Positions 26,608 through 35,175 of a stretch of 64,000 nt of DNA are shown here, in pieces. The stretch comes from JAOAPY01 sp038237475. GTDB taxonomy: Bacteria; Acidobacteriota; Blastocatellia; Pyrinomonadales; Pyrinomonadaceae. Positions within the stretch are counted from its first letter, which is position 1. Every line of letters starts with the position of its first letter. Location: positions 124,001 to 188,000 of the forward strand of contig JBBRYS010000004.1 of NCBI GenBank assembly GCA_038237475.1, given 5' to 3'. Below the pieces are notes generated by a model. That model ran no database searches. It worked only from the letters and a program-made list of their open reading frames with translations, and was not told the origin of the DNA. A program made the translations under genes and the position numbers.

Positions 26608-27342
26608 TCACTTACCGTTTTCCTTCCAACCATGCTCACCGATCAAAGGCACAAAAGCACAGGGCCCGTGGTCTTCCTCGCGGCTTCCTGCCACTGTCTT
26701 TACCACCCGCACAAGTTGCTGTGATTCGCGGGCGCTGCCCACGGGAACCACCAGCTTACCGCCAACCTTTAATTGGGCTACCAACGGTTGGGGAATAGTT
26801 GGACCACCGGCAGCAACCAGGATCCCGTCGTAGGGTGCGTTGGCGGCCCAACCGAGGGTTCCGTCAAAACACTTAACTGTGGCGTTATAGATGCCAAGCT
26901 CCCGAATCCTGGACTGTGCCAGGCGCGCCAGATCCGGAATGCGCTCGATAGCGTAGAGCTGGGCCGCAACCTTGGACAGCACTGCGGTCTGGTAACCCGA
27001 GCCGGCTCCAATCTCGAGTACTCGACTATTCTCGTCCAACTCCAGCAGTTCGGTCATACGCGCCACAATGTATGGCTGGGAAATAGTCTGGTTGCCGCTG
27101 ATCGGCAGGGCATGGTCTCCGTAAGCTCTGCCACGCAACGCCTCGGGCACAAAAAAATGCCGCGGCACCGACCTCATTGCCTCAAGTACCCGCGCATCCT
27201 TTATGCGATAGAAATCCTTGAGCCGAGCGACCATCCGCTCGCGCGGGATTGCGTACTCCTGATTCGTGTCGGGCGTGGGCAAGTTCGGTATCCCGTGGAT
27301 CAACTTAGCTCTTAAGCAAGAGCTCAATGGTAGATGGATCAT
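26608..27342 (-). CDS. pcm: Protein-L-isoaspartate O-methyltransferase
   Basis: A class I SAM methyltransferase of up to 244 residues that repairs isoaspartyl residues in aged proteins. Motifs: RVLEAMRSVPRHFFVPE, GNQTISQPYIVARMTELL (characteristic of the family), SRVLEIGAGSGYQTAVL (SAM motif I) and YDGILVAAGGP. The ATG at 27342 overlaps surE by 38 bases; a TTG at 27303, just past the surE stop, is the main alternative. No good Shine-Dalgarno sequence is visible for either. The surE-pcm pairing is widespread and links both to stress survival. Confidence 0.92.
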   Translation of the reverse strand: MIHLPLSSCLRAKLIHGIPNLPTPDTNQEYAIPRERMVARLKDFYRIKDARVLEAMRSVPRHFFVPEALRGRAYGDHALPISGNQTISQPYIVARMTELLELDENSRVLEIGAGSGYQTAVLSKVAAQLYAIERIPDLARLAQSRIRELGIYNATVKCFDGTLGWAANAPYDGILVAAGGPTIPQPLVAQLKVGGKLVVPVGSARESQQLVRVVKTVAGSREEDHGPCAFVPLIGEHGWKENGK

Positions 27343-28075
27343 TCCAGGATTTAATCGCAGCCAGTGCTTCGTGGTCGGTCATATCACTCTTGAGCGGCGT
27401 CACCGACACCATCCCCTGCTCGACGGCATGGTAATCAGTTCCGGCTGCTGAATTGGTATTAAAATACTCTTCGCCAATCCAAAAATATGCTTTGCCGCGC
27501 GGGTCAATATGTTCGGAAATGACGGGCCGCGCATTCTTGATCCCCTGGCGAGTAACCATCGCTCCCTTTATTTCACCACGCGGAAAATTTATGTTCAGCA
27601 GGGTGCCTTCGGGAAGTCCTTCAGTCAAAACCTTTCGGACCGCCTGAACAGCAAACCGGGCTGCCGCAGTGAAATCAAAGTTGTCGCGGGCGACCAAACT
27701 GAAAGCCAGTCCTGGTACGCCGAGAATGGTAGCTTCCAGCGCTCCGGCTACGGTGCCGGAATAGGTCGCGTCGTCACCGAGATTACCTCCATGATTAATT
27801 CCGGAGGCACAGATATTTGGGTGTGCTTCGACGGGCAGAATTTTATTCAACGCCAGCGTAACGCAGTCGGTAGGAGTTCCATCAACACTCCAATGGCGCT
27901 CGTCGATTTGTCTGATTCGGAGAGGCCGCGCGAGGGTAAGACTGTGTGAAGCACCACTCATCTCTGAGGATGGAGCCACAACATAAACGTCCCCCACTTC
28001 ACGCAGAGCTTGTTCCAGCATGATGAGACCATCCGACTGGATACCATCGTCATTAGTAAGCAGAATACGAGTCAT
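27305..28075 (-). CDS. surE: 5'/3'-nucleotidase SurE
   Basis: A 256-residue stationary-phase survival phosphatase. The metal-binding start MTRILLTNDDGIQSDGL, the motif SGASHSLTLARPLRI and SGINHGGNLGDDATYSGTV are all present. It dephosphorylates nucleoside monophosphates and is usually paired with pcm, as here. Confidence 0.95.
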   Translation of the reverse strand: MTRILLTNDDGIQSDGLIMLEQALREVGDVYVVAPSSEMSGASHSLTLARPLRIRQIDERHWSVDGTPTDCVTLALNKILPVEAHPNICASGINHGGNLGDDATYSGTVAGALEATILGVPGLAFSLVARDNFDFTAAARFAVQAVRKVLTEGLPEGTLLNINFPRGEIKGAMVTRQGIKNARPVISEHIDPRGKAYFWIGEEYFNTNSAAGTDYHAVEQGMVSVTPLKSDMTDHEALAAIKSWNDPSTIELLLKS

Positions 28076-28232
28076 GAGATAAGCTGGGAATCCAAAACCT
28101 CTTCAGCCGGCGGCTCACCAGATGGGCCTAACAGTTCGGGCACACGAGACCGAAGCAGGCGCTCTTTCACGAGCGTCCACTTCCCTTCCTTCAACTGTGA
28201 ACGGCAAGTGAGAGCAGAGCGCGGTAAGATAG

Positions 28233-28445
28233 CTAGTCCCGAGCAGGACGGGGGCTGCGCATGCGGCTCTTCTTCTTATTGCGCTTGCGCGCCAGGGCTG
28301 ACTTGAGTTTTGCCTTTTGACCGGGTGGGATAAAGAACGCATGTTTCTTCGCGTCCTTAATAATTTCTTCGGTCATCACCTTGCGCTTAAAACGTCGCAG
28401 GGCACTTTCAATCGACTCACCGGGATTAATAGTAACTATCGCCAT
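28233..28445 (-). CDS. rpsU: Ribosomal protein bS21
   Basis: A 70-residue protein. INPGESIESALRRFKRKVM and a basic C-terminal tail are typical of bS21. It joins the small subunit late and helps initiation. Monocistronic, between surE and the radical SAM gene. The gap from 28446 to 28634 shows only a hairpin. Confidence 0.95.
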   Translation of the reverse strand: MAIVTINPGESIESALRRFKRKVMTEEIIKDAKKHAFFIPPGQKAKLKSALARKRNKKKSRMRSPRPARD

Positions 28446-28550
28446 TCTGTGTCCGCCTAACTCTCCTGTAAAAATCTACCTTAATTCAAACTCGCCTATT
28501 TAAACGCCCAAAAGGTCTGTGGTCAAGTTGCCAGACAGTGCAACACAGTT

Positions 28551-28586
28551 GAACCCCGCGAATTTGGAGACCGGTTCGCGGGGTTC
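28551..28586. terminator. Long perfect hairpin, probable terminator
   Basis: GAACCCCGCGAA (28551-28562) pairs perfectly over 12 bases with TTCGCGGGGTTC (28575-28586). It lies just downstream of the radical SAM gene (minus strand). There is no clear T run on either side, so termination would be weak or need other factors. Confidence 0.55.
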
Positions 28587-28634
28587 TCCTGTATTTCAAG
28601 CTCAAACAAGGCAAGTGCTCCGATACTTCAGAAG

Positions 28635-30677
28635 CTAAACTCCTACAGCTTCAGGAGCTGTGGCTGCTTTCTTCGAGCCTAGTCCCTTAATCTGGACTGG
28701 CTTATCAGCTTCCTTAGTATCCATCTGCTGCTTCAGCACCAATTCCTGATAAAGCTTGCGCATCATGACGGCCTCTTCGTGTGCAGTCTTGGGGCCTTCC
28801 ATTTCAGGCTTGTGCGGTCGCTTCAGATCAATTGGATTGAGCACCAGGTTATGCGCGTCGTCGTTGAGTTCCACTTCTCTGCCGCGAGCAAAAATTTCGT
28901 GGCGACCGTGATCTTCATACCACTTGGCTACGGTCGCATTTTGGTGCATGTTCTCGATGATATTGCGCCAGCCGATACCGGTGTTGTAGGCGCAGAAGGA
29001 AATCTCTCCTTCCTGAGTACCGTAAGGAATGATGCACATTTCCGTACGGCGAAAATCGTAGTTGAACAAGTCCTGGAACCACATGCCGGCGATGAACAGG
29101 AAATTCCAACGATCCGCGCGGCGCTTCTCGATGTCGTCCTGTGTGCGATCTCCGCTCACCTTTCCATAATTCTTGCCGGTCAAGCCAAACGACTTATCGA
29201 ACTTCTTAAATAGTTCGTAAAGCGTAAACTGGGAAGGCGACTTGTACGGATTGTAATGCTTCAACAAGGCTAGCCCCATCATGATGTTTGAAGCCCACTT
29301 GCCCCGAGCAGCATCCGTGATCTTGCGCATATCTTTGACCAGGCCGGGGATACTCAGAAATTCCGGCACCGGACTCATTTCGCGAGTTTCCTTGTCGACC
29401 ATGACAGCCGTGCCCACACCACAGTTCGGGTGACAACCGCACGACACCTGACCCCATTCGGCGTCAGGCCCATGGACCAGGTCTGCAAAATCTGCGAAGG
29501 CGCCCATTAGGGATAACGGGAACCAGTCGCGAGTAGGTTCAGTGATGCCCACCTGATCTTTCACGTCGTGCGCCAGGTGCGAAAGCGTATAACGCTGTTG
29601 CAGACGACGCTGGGGAGTAATCTCTTCGTCACGACCGGTAAACGAAACCGGCTGGAAGGACAGGAAAGCGATCTTCCTGGGATTATCAAGCGCGAAGCGA
29701 ATGATCGAACCAACCTGGTCGTTGTTAATTCCGTTGACCAGGGTTGTGACCAGCACGATTTCAACGCCGGCTTCGTGCAGGTTATTAATCGCGCGCAGCT
29801 TCACATCGAAAAGATTTCCGACCTGTCGATGGCTATTGGCGTCGTTGCCTATTCCGTCAAACTGGAAGTAAACGTAACGCAATCCAGCTTCGGCAGCTTC
29901 GCGGCAGAACTCTTTGCTTTTCGCGAACTCAATACCATTGGTCGCCGCCTGAACGCTGTTATAACCAACCTTACGCGAGTAACGAATGGATTCGAGGAAG
30001 TGCGGAGAAATTGTGGGCTCGCCACCGGAAAACTGCACTGACATCTGACGTCGCGGCTTGATTGAGATGGCGTTATCGAGAATCTCTTTGATCTCTTCCA
30101 TGCTCAACTCATGCACAAAGCCGACCTGGTTTGCATCCATGAAGCACGGGTCGCACATCATGTTGCAGCGGTTCGTCAGGTCAACAGTTAAGACCGCGCC
30201 CCGACCATACTTGATGGTGCTGGTGCCGTGGTTATGAAGCTTCTCGTCGTTGTGCGACTGAATATCGCGGCCGGGAAACATCTTTTCAATGTGCGTCAGA
30301 AATTTGGAGTCAATCGCCATCATGTCTTCAAAGTGACCATGAATAGCGCAGTCCTTGATCATCCAGATTTCGCCATCTCGCTCAATAATCTGAGCCTTAA
30401 TTTCGCCGACGTTCTCATTGATCAGTATGCTGACATCCTGCTTACCGCTGAGAATTGACTCTCTCGCTTCAATCACACAATTAGGACAGAGCGAGTCGGT
30501 TGTGCGGGGATAGCCGAGTGTTGGCTTGGTCTTCTGCCAGGATTTCAACAACGGCTTATCGGACCACTTAGGGGTGAAGGACGGATTAGGTTTGTACTTA
30601 TTTACTACCTGAATTGCGTCAAAAGCAGCACCAGCCAACAAGGTTAGTCCTCTCTCCGCATGTTTAATAGGTCGCAT
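28635..30677 (-). CDS. Tes/Mss-like radical SAM protein (candidate membrane-spanning lipid synthase)
   Basis: A 680-residue multi-cluster radical SAM enzyme. An N-terminal rubredoxin-like part has CPNC (64-67) and a later C-x-x-H-G (CAIHG, 110-114). The radical SAM cluster is CNMMCDPC (171-178), followed by SVQFSGGEPTISPHF. Additional clusters are suggested by SCGCHPNCG and by ISFCAYNTG near the end. This layout matches archaeal tetraether synthase (Tes, MJ0619 type) and its bacterial relatives. Those enzymes couple the tails of two lipid chains through a C-C bond. Acidobacteria make iso-diabolic acid and branched tetraethers, so a role in membrane-spanning lipids is plausible. Start taken at 30677 behind GAGG; the listed frame opens earlier at 30740. 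The substrate is inferred. Confidence 0.78.
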   Translation of the reverse strand: MRPIKHAERGLTLLAGAAFDAIQVVNKYKPNPSFTPKWSDKPLLKSWQKTKPTLGYPRTTDSLCPNCVIEARESILSGKQDVSILINENVGEIKAQIIERDGEIWMIKDCAIHGHFEDMMAIDSKFLTHIEKMFPGRDIQSHNDEKLHNHGTSTIKYGRGAVLTVDLTNRCNMMCDPCFMDANQVGFVHELSMEEIKEILDNAISIKPRRQMSVQFSGGEPTISPHFLESIRYSRKVGYNSVQAATNGIEFAKSKEFCREAAEAGLRYVYFQFDGIGNDANSHRQVGNLFDVKLRAINNLHEAGVEIVLVTTLVNGINNDQVGSIIRFALDNPRKIAFLSFQPVSFTGRDEEITPQRRLQQRYTLSHLAHDVKDQVGITEPTRDWFPLSLMGAFADFADLVHGPDAEWGQVSCGCHPNCGVGTAVMVDKETREMSPVPEFLSIPGLVKDMRKITDAARGKWASNIMMGLALLKHYNPYKSPSQFTLYELFKKFDKSFGLTGKNYGKVSGDRTQDDIEKRRADRWNFLFIAGMWFQDLFNYDFRRTEMCIIPYGTQEGEISFCAYNTGIGWRNIIENMHQNATVAKWYEDHGRHEIFARGREVELNDDAHNLVLNPIDLKRPHKPEMEGPKTAHEEAVMMRKLYQELVLKQQMDTKEADKPVQIKGLGSKKAATAPEAVGV

Positions 30678-31612
30678 CTCTTTGCCTCGTTTTTTAAAAT
30701 TAAATGACGTTGGACCGCAGGAGTTGATCGATCCGCACAACTATACCTACAAGTTTCCGCCGTTCTAATGGCAATGACCATGCCGTGGATCCACTTCAAA
30801 AGTAAGTGAAGAAATAATAGGACTTAGCTAATGCAGGCAGCTAGTTCGGAATGGAAGGGATCGATCTTGGGCGTGTCAACACGGCCCGCTATTGCGAGAT
30901 TCGTGCTCTGCGTGTCTTTTTGTCCAGCGAGCGTTTCTTCAGCAGCGGGTCCTGGTTCCAAGAGAGAGATAAGGTAGACGGCATACGTAAAGCCTGTCAA
31001 CAAGTGGGTACTCAGAAGCGTAGTGTTCGCACCGCGCTGGTTGCGGCTTTCACGCCCTTCAATACAGCACTCGTCAACGATGCCAATGCGCGGATTGGGC
31101 GGGTCAGGGTCGCGAGTTTAAATGCCCACACCGAATAGAGCGCCAACAAGTTTAAAATATCAATCTTCCTGTACGCCTTGCGTTCGCCATCGACTGCCTT
31201 AAGCAACCCTAAGTCCCTGCGTTAACAAGGCTTAGGACTCACAACTGACACCTGAGAATTTACTTTACACACTTAAGCGCTGGTGCTAACCTCCGGCCAC
31301 CTTGCCGTAACTTATTGACTGGCAACGGATTGGCAATTGAAATCGAGCACACTCCGTTGGGGCTCGTGAAATTCAGACACGCGTTATCTTGTGGTTTTTG
31401 CGGAAAGCGACTTAAGCAGCTACTTAAGAGAAAAGCCGACACCAACGCTTTCCACTTCAAGCTACGCGAAGCTAATCCGGCCAGGACCCGACAACGGATA
31501 ATGGCGCAAGGTAAACCGCTTATCAATTTGAAAGAACTGCCGACCAGGTTTTCCCGGTGAAACCATGTCCGGCATTCACTTAACTCGGACCGAAGGAATA
31601 GGGAGGTGCCCC
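30678..31612. other. Long gap with no convincing gene
   Basis: About 930 bases between divergent genes. Short frames on both strands (for example 31315-31560 plus and 31012-31206 minus) show no family features or good start context. It presumably carries the promoters of the radical SAM and ftsB genes and could contain an unrecognised RNA. Confidence 0.4.
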
Positions 31613-32029
31613 TTGAGCAGGGTAGCGAACACTTACTGGGTTGACGACCGCATTCGCTCGCAGCGTGCATTGCCGCGAACGACTTCAACTCTACCAACAG
31701 TGAAGGAATTGTCGGTTGAGCTAATCGGAACCCGGGCTGAGGTTCGCCGGCGTGGTGGGATCATTCCGTCGTGGGTGCCCCTGGGTATGATCATGTTAGC
31801 GACGTTCAGCGTCTGCGTCACAGTAACTATTCGCACTTATGGGGAAGCGACTACGGCGTCCGCCCAACACGCGACCATGCAGCAGGATGTGGAAACATTG
31901 CGCCGCGGGAATGCGGCGTTACAGAGCGAAATTCGGCGCTTAAGCAATGACCCCAAGGCCATTGAATCGGCCGCGCGGTCGCAGCTTAATATGGCGCGAG
32001 CTAATGAGATTATTGTACCGGTGGAATGA
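31613..32029 (+). CDS. ftsB: FtsB/DivIC-like septum formation initiator
   Basis: A 138-residue bitopic membrane protein starting at TTG at 31613, seven bases after GGGAGG. A polar cytoplasmic part is followed by one membrane segment (WVPLGMIMLATFSVCVTVTI). A coiled coil (ETLRRGNAALQSEIRRLSN) comes next, then the DivIC/FtsB motif DPKAIESAARSQLNMARANE. The family forms a complex with FtsL and FtsQ in the divisome. The cytoplasmic N-terminus is longer than usual (about 50 residues). A strong terminator follows 110 bases later. Confidence 0.85.
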   Translation: MSRVANTYWVDDRIRSQRALPRTTSTLPTVKELSVELIGTRAEVRRRGGIIPSWVPLGMIMLATFSVCVTVTIRTYGEATTASAQHATMQQDVETLRRGNAALQSEIRRLSNDPKAIESAARSQLNMARANEIIVPVE

Positions 32030-32140
32030 ACAATTGGGGTTGTTCCTTCGTCACCGGGCGCGGCAATTATTTTTCATCCGCCCGATGCCTACCGTAAGTC
32101 CCCTGCTTGAAGCCACGTATCTCGGGTCCCTGCCGTTGTG

Positions 32141-32181
32141 GCGCGGTTGTGATTTTCGAATCATAACCGCGCTCCTTTCTC
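32141..32181 (+). terminator. Rho-independent terminator with UUCG loop
   Basis: GCGCGGTTGTGATT (32141-32154) pairs with AATCATAACCGCGC (32159-32172) over 14 positions, including one G-U, around the extra-stable tetraloop TTCG. TCCTTTCT follows. It ends the ftsB transcript. Confidence 0.85.
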
Positions 32182-32292
32182 AATAATTCAATCCGAAAAC
32201 CAATAATCGCGCAGAGGGTCATAGTTTGACACTCATATAGTCGTAATCTAATATCGACTTCCGCCTATTTTGCGCAATTACTTGAGGGGATT

Positions 32293-33972
32293 ATGGCTGA
32301 AATCAAAGAGATCTCTTCTCCGGAACAGGCCGACTTTGAACGCTGGGAGACCGAGACGCTGGCACCTGCGTTAGCGACAACGCCTGACGCGGAGAAACGC
32401 TTTGAAAGTGTATCGCTCGATGAAGTAAATCGTCTCTACACCCAGGCAGACCTACAACAAAACGATCACGCGCGTGACATCTCCTTTCCTGGAGAGTTTC
32501 CTTATACGCGCGGTATTCATCCCAGCGGTTATCGGGGAAAGCTTTGGACCATGCGGCAATTCGCCGGGTTCAGCACTCCCGAAGAGACGAACACACGTTT
32601 TAAATACTTGCTGGCCGAGGGTCAAACAGGACTCTCCGTCGCCTACGACTTGCCCACTCTAATGGGCTACGACGCTGATTCTCCGCTCTCGGAGGGCGAG
32701 GTGGGTAAGTGCGGCGTTGCCGTGTCATCCCTGTCTGACATGGAGGTCTTATTTGACGGGATTCCGCTTGAAGGCGTGACCGTTTCGCAGACTATTAATG
32801 CCCCCGCCTCAGTTTTTCTCGCCATGTATTTGGTGGTCGCAGAAAAGCAGGGTGCAGACTGGAAGAAGATTTCGGGGACGCTGCAAAACGATATTCTGAA
32901 GGAGTACATTGCGCAGAAAGAATGGATCTATCCCATTCGTCCAGCCATGAAACTGGTGACGGACACGTTTGAATTCTGCACCAGGCATGTGCCGCGTTAT
33001 AACCCAGTCTCCGTCAGTGGCTATCACATTCGCGAGGCGGGCGCGACCGCGATCCAGGAACTTGCGTTCACCTTGCGCGATGGCATTGAATACGTTGACT
33101 GGGGAGTGAAGGCAGGGCTGGCGACCGACGAATTCGTACCGCGCATCTCATTCTTTTTCAACGCTCACAACGACTTCTTTGAAGAGATTGCCAAGTATCG
33201 CGCCGCTCGCCGTATTTGGGCGCGGGCGATGCGTGACCGCTTTGGTTCGACTAACGAACGCACTCTGAAGTTACGGTTCCATACGCAAACGGCGGGTGTT
33301 TCCCTTACGGTCCAGCAACCGCTCAACAACATCGTGCGCGTGGCTATCCAGGCACTGGCGGGCGTATTGGGTGGAACGCAGAGTCTCCACACAGATTCCT
33401 ACGACGAAGCCTTAGCGTTGCCGACGGATCAGGCTGCACTCATCGCCTTACGCACTCAGCAAATTATCGCCGAGGAAACAGGCGTGGCTCATACAATTGA
33501 CCCGCTGGGCGGTTCGTATTTTATTGAAGCGCTGACTGACAAAATGGAGAGAGCTGCTCTCGATTATTTCGAAAAGATCGATGCGATGGGCGGCATGGTT
33601 GAGGCAATCGAAAAAGGCTTTCCGCAACGCGAGATTCAGGACTCAGCCTATCGCTATCAAAAAGCCGTCGAACGGGGCGAGCAAACCATTGTGGGCGTCA
33701 ACAAATATCAGAACGATGCAGCTGCACCGATCCCTACTTTAGTGATCGACGAATCAGTTCGAGAGCATCAGCTCGAGCGATTGCAGGAGACCCGGGACCG
33801 GCGTGACGCAGGCGCCGTGGCGAATGCTCTCGACAAGTTGCGTCTCGCTGCCCAACGTAATGAAAACACCATGCCGGCGACGATTCAAGCCGTGCGTGCT
33901 TATGCTTCGCTGGGAGAGATTTGTTCAGCCCTGAGAGATGTTTATGGAATCTACGAAGAACCGGCGTTCTAG
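32293..33972 (+). CDS. Methylmalonyl-CoA mutase, catalytic subunit (no B12 domain)
   Basis: A 559-residue protein of the mutase large-subunit family. The TIM-barrel motifs are RGIHPSGYRGKLWTMRQFAG, GLSVAYDLPTLMGYD, FRFHTQ-type (KLRFHTQTAGVSLTVQQP) and GTQSLHTDSYDEALALPT. It ends before the cobalamin domain, which is encoded separately at 34771-35175. Together they interconvert methylmalonyl-CoA and succinyl-CoA in propionate, odd-chain fatty acid and branched amino acid metabolism. GAGGGGA precedes the ATG. First gene of an operon with three downstream genes. Isobutyryl-CoA mutase or another acyl-CoA mutase is an alternative. Confidence 0.93.
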   Translation: MAEIKEISSPEQADFERWETETLAPALATTPDAEKRFESVSLDEVNRLYTQADLQQNDHARDISFPGEFPYTRGIHPSGYRGKLWTMRQFAGFSTPEETNTRFKYLLAEGQTGLSVAYDLPTLMGYDADSPLSEGEVGKCGVAVSSLSDMEVLFDGIPLEGVTVSQTINAPASVFLAMYLVVAEKQGADWKKISGTLQNDILKEYIAQKEWIYPIRPAMKLVTDTFEFCTRHVPRYNPVSVSGYHIREAGATAIQELAFTLRDGIEYVDWGVKAGLATDEFVPRISFFFNAHNDFFEEIAKYRAARRIWARAMRDRFGSTNERTLKLRFHTQTAGVSLTVQQPLNNIVRVAIQALAGVLGGTQSLHTDSYDEALALPTDQAALIALRTQQIIAEETGVAHTIDPLGGSYFIEALTDKMERAALDYFEKIDAMGGMVEAIEKGFPQREIQDSAYRYQKAVERGEQTIVGVNKYQNDAAAPIPTLVIDESVREHQLERLQETRDRRDAGAVANALDKLRLAAQRNENTMPATIQAVRAYASLGEICSALRDVYGIYEEPAF

Positions 33973-33991
33973 CGACTCAACGAGGAATATG

Positions 33992-34774
33992 CGCACCAGA
34001 AAACTCAACGTCTTTGCCTTTTTTATCATCGTTTGCGGCAGTACTGCACAAGCTCAACAATCCGTTCAGACGGGCGTGGCCATCATTCAACCGCGTACAG
34101 TTGTACTGACCCGCACCCCTAAAATTGCCAGACAGTTTCCCGATCGCAAGACCGCCAGGGTTCGCTATCCGATAGTCAGTGGATTGGCTGATGCAGCGAT
34201 AACAAGCCGGGTCCAGAAAATCCTGGCAGTGGAAAATGCCTTTGGCACCTCGCTCAAGGAATACCGGCAAGACTCATGGCTCACCGACTTTGGTTACAAC
34301 GTGGGCTACAACAAGGACTACCTGCTCGACATCACGTTTCGGCAGGAAGGCATGAGCGCGTATCCGGACTCGCAGCGAAAGCACTTCCTCATCAACCTCA
34401 AAAATGGCGAAGTGATTAAAGCGGTCGACGCTTTTGAGCCGGCGCGTTTGGCTAAACTGGCCGCACTCGTCGATGAGAAATTGCATCGCGAGGTTCGCGA
34501 ATCACTGCAAAGGCTCTCGCAGGATAAGGATGCGTCGGCTGAAGAAAAAGAATCGCTGCGTTCGACTTTTGCTGAATTAAAATTCTCGGAAGAGCACCTT
34601 GACGAATTCTCTGTCAGCGACCGAGGTATCACTTTTCTCTTCGATGCCGGATTCCCTCACGTCATTCAGGCTTTACAACCGAATGGCGAATACTTTTTTT
34701 CCTTTGCGCAACTACAGCCTTACATTAAACGCGATGGGCCGCTGAACGTCTTTCGCGCCGGGAGCTTGAAATGA
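33992..34774 (+). CDS. Secreted DUF3298-like protein inside the mutase operon
   Basis: A 260-residue exported protein (signal peptide LNVFAFFIIVCGSTAQAQ). The C-terminal part (KHFLINLKNGEVIKAVDAFE, then DRGITFLFDAGFPHV) resembles the DUF3298/RsiV-type domain. Start at 33992 behind GAGGA; the frame also opens 18 codons upstream, within the mutase gene. Its stop overlaps the B12 subunit start by four bases. A cell-envelope protein between two mutase subunits is unexpected and its role is unknown. Confidence 0.7.
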   Translation, partial: RTRKLNVFAFFIIVCGSTAQAQQSVQTGVAIIQPRTVVLTRTPKIARQFPDRKTARVRYPIVSGLADAAITSRVQKILAVENAFGTSLKEYRQDSWLTDFGYNVGYNKDYLLDITFRQEGMSAYPDSQRKHFLINLKNGEVIKAVDAFEPARLAKLAALVDEKLHREVRESLQRLSQDKDASAEEKESLRSTFAELKFSEEHLDEFSVSDRGITFLFDAGFPHVIQALQPNGEYFFSFAQLQPYIKRDGPLNVFRAGSLK

Positions 34775-35175
34775 CCGACACAAGAATTCGCGTTCTGGTA
34801 GCCAAGCCAGGTCTTGACGGCCATGACCGCGGCGCTAAGGTGATTGCGCGGGCGCTACGGGACGCTGGCATGGAGGTCATTTATACCGGGCTGCGCCAGA
34901 CTCCGGAGATGATCGCAGCCGCGGCCCTTCAGGAAGATGTCGACGCCGTGGGAGTCTCGATTCTGAGCGGCGCGCATAACACCCTTTGCCCGCGCATCGT
35001 GCAACTGCTCCGCGATCAAGGCATGAATGACTGTCTGGTTGTGGTCGGGGGTATCGTGCCGCAGGAAGACATTCCTAAATTAAAAGAGCTCGGCGTCGCC
35101 GGTATTTTTCTGCCAGGCACTTCGACCGAAGACATTGTCACTTTTCTACGCGCCAACGTGAAACCACGCGAATGA
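34771..35175 (+). CDS. Methylmalonyl-CoA mutase, B12-binding subunit
   Basis: A 134-residue cobalamin-binding domain. The signature RVLVAKPGLDGHDRGAKVIA contains the lower-axial histidine in DGHDRG. VGVSILSGAHNT and LVVVGGIVPQEDI complete the Rossmann-like fold. It supplies the cofactor domain missing from the catalytic subunit two genes upstream. It overlaps both neighbours by four bases, so translation is coupled. Confidence 0.95.
   Translation: MTDTRIRVLVAKPGLDGHDRGAKVIARALRDAGMEVIYTGLRQTPEMIAAAALQEDVDAVGVSILSGAHNTLCPRIVQLLRDQGMNDCLVVVGGIVPQEDIPKLKELGVAGIFLPGTSTEDIVTFLRANVKPRE

Noticed and set aside
31315..31560. Plus-strand 81-codon frame before ftsB
   Set aside because: TTG start, no Shine-Dalgarno sequence, no family features; a longer frame on the other strand is equally unconvincing.
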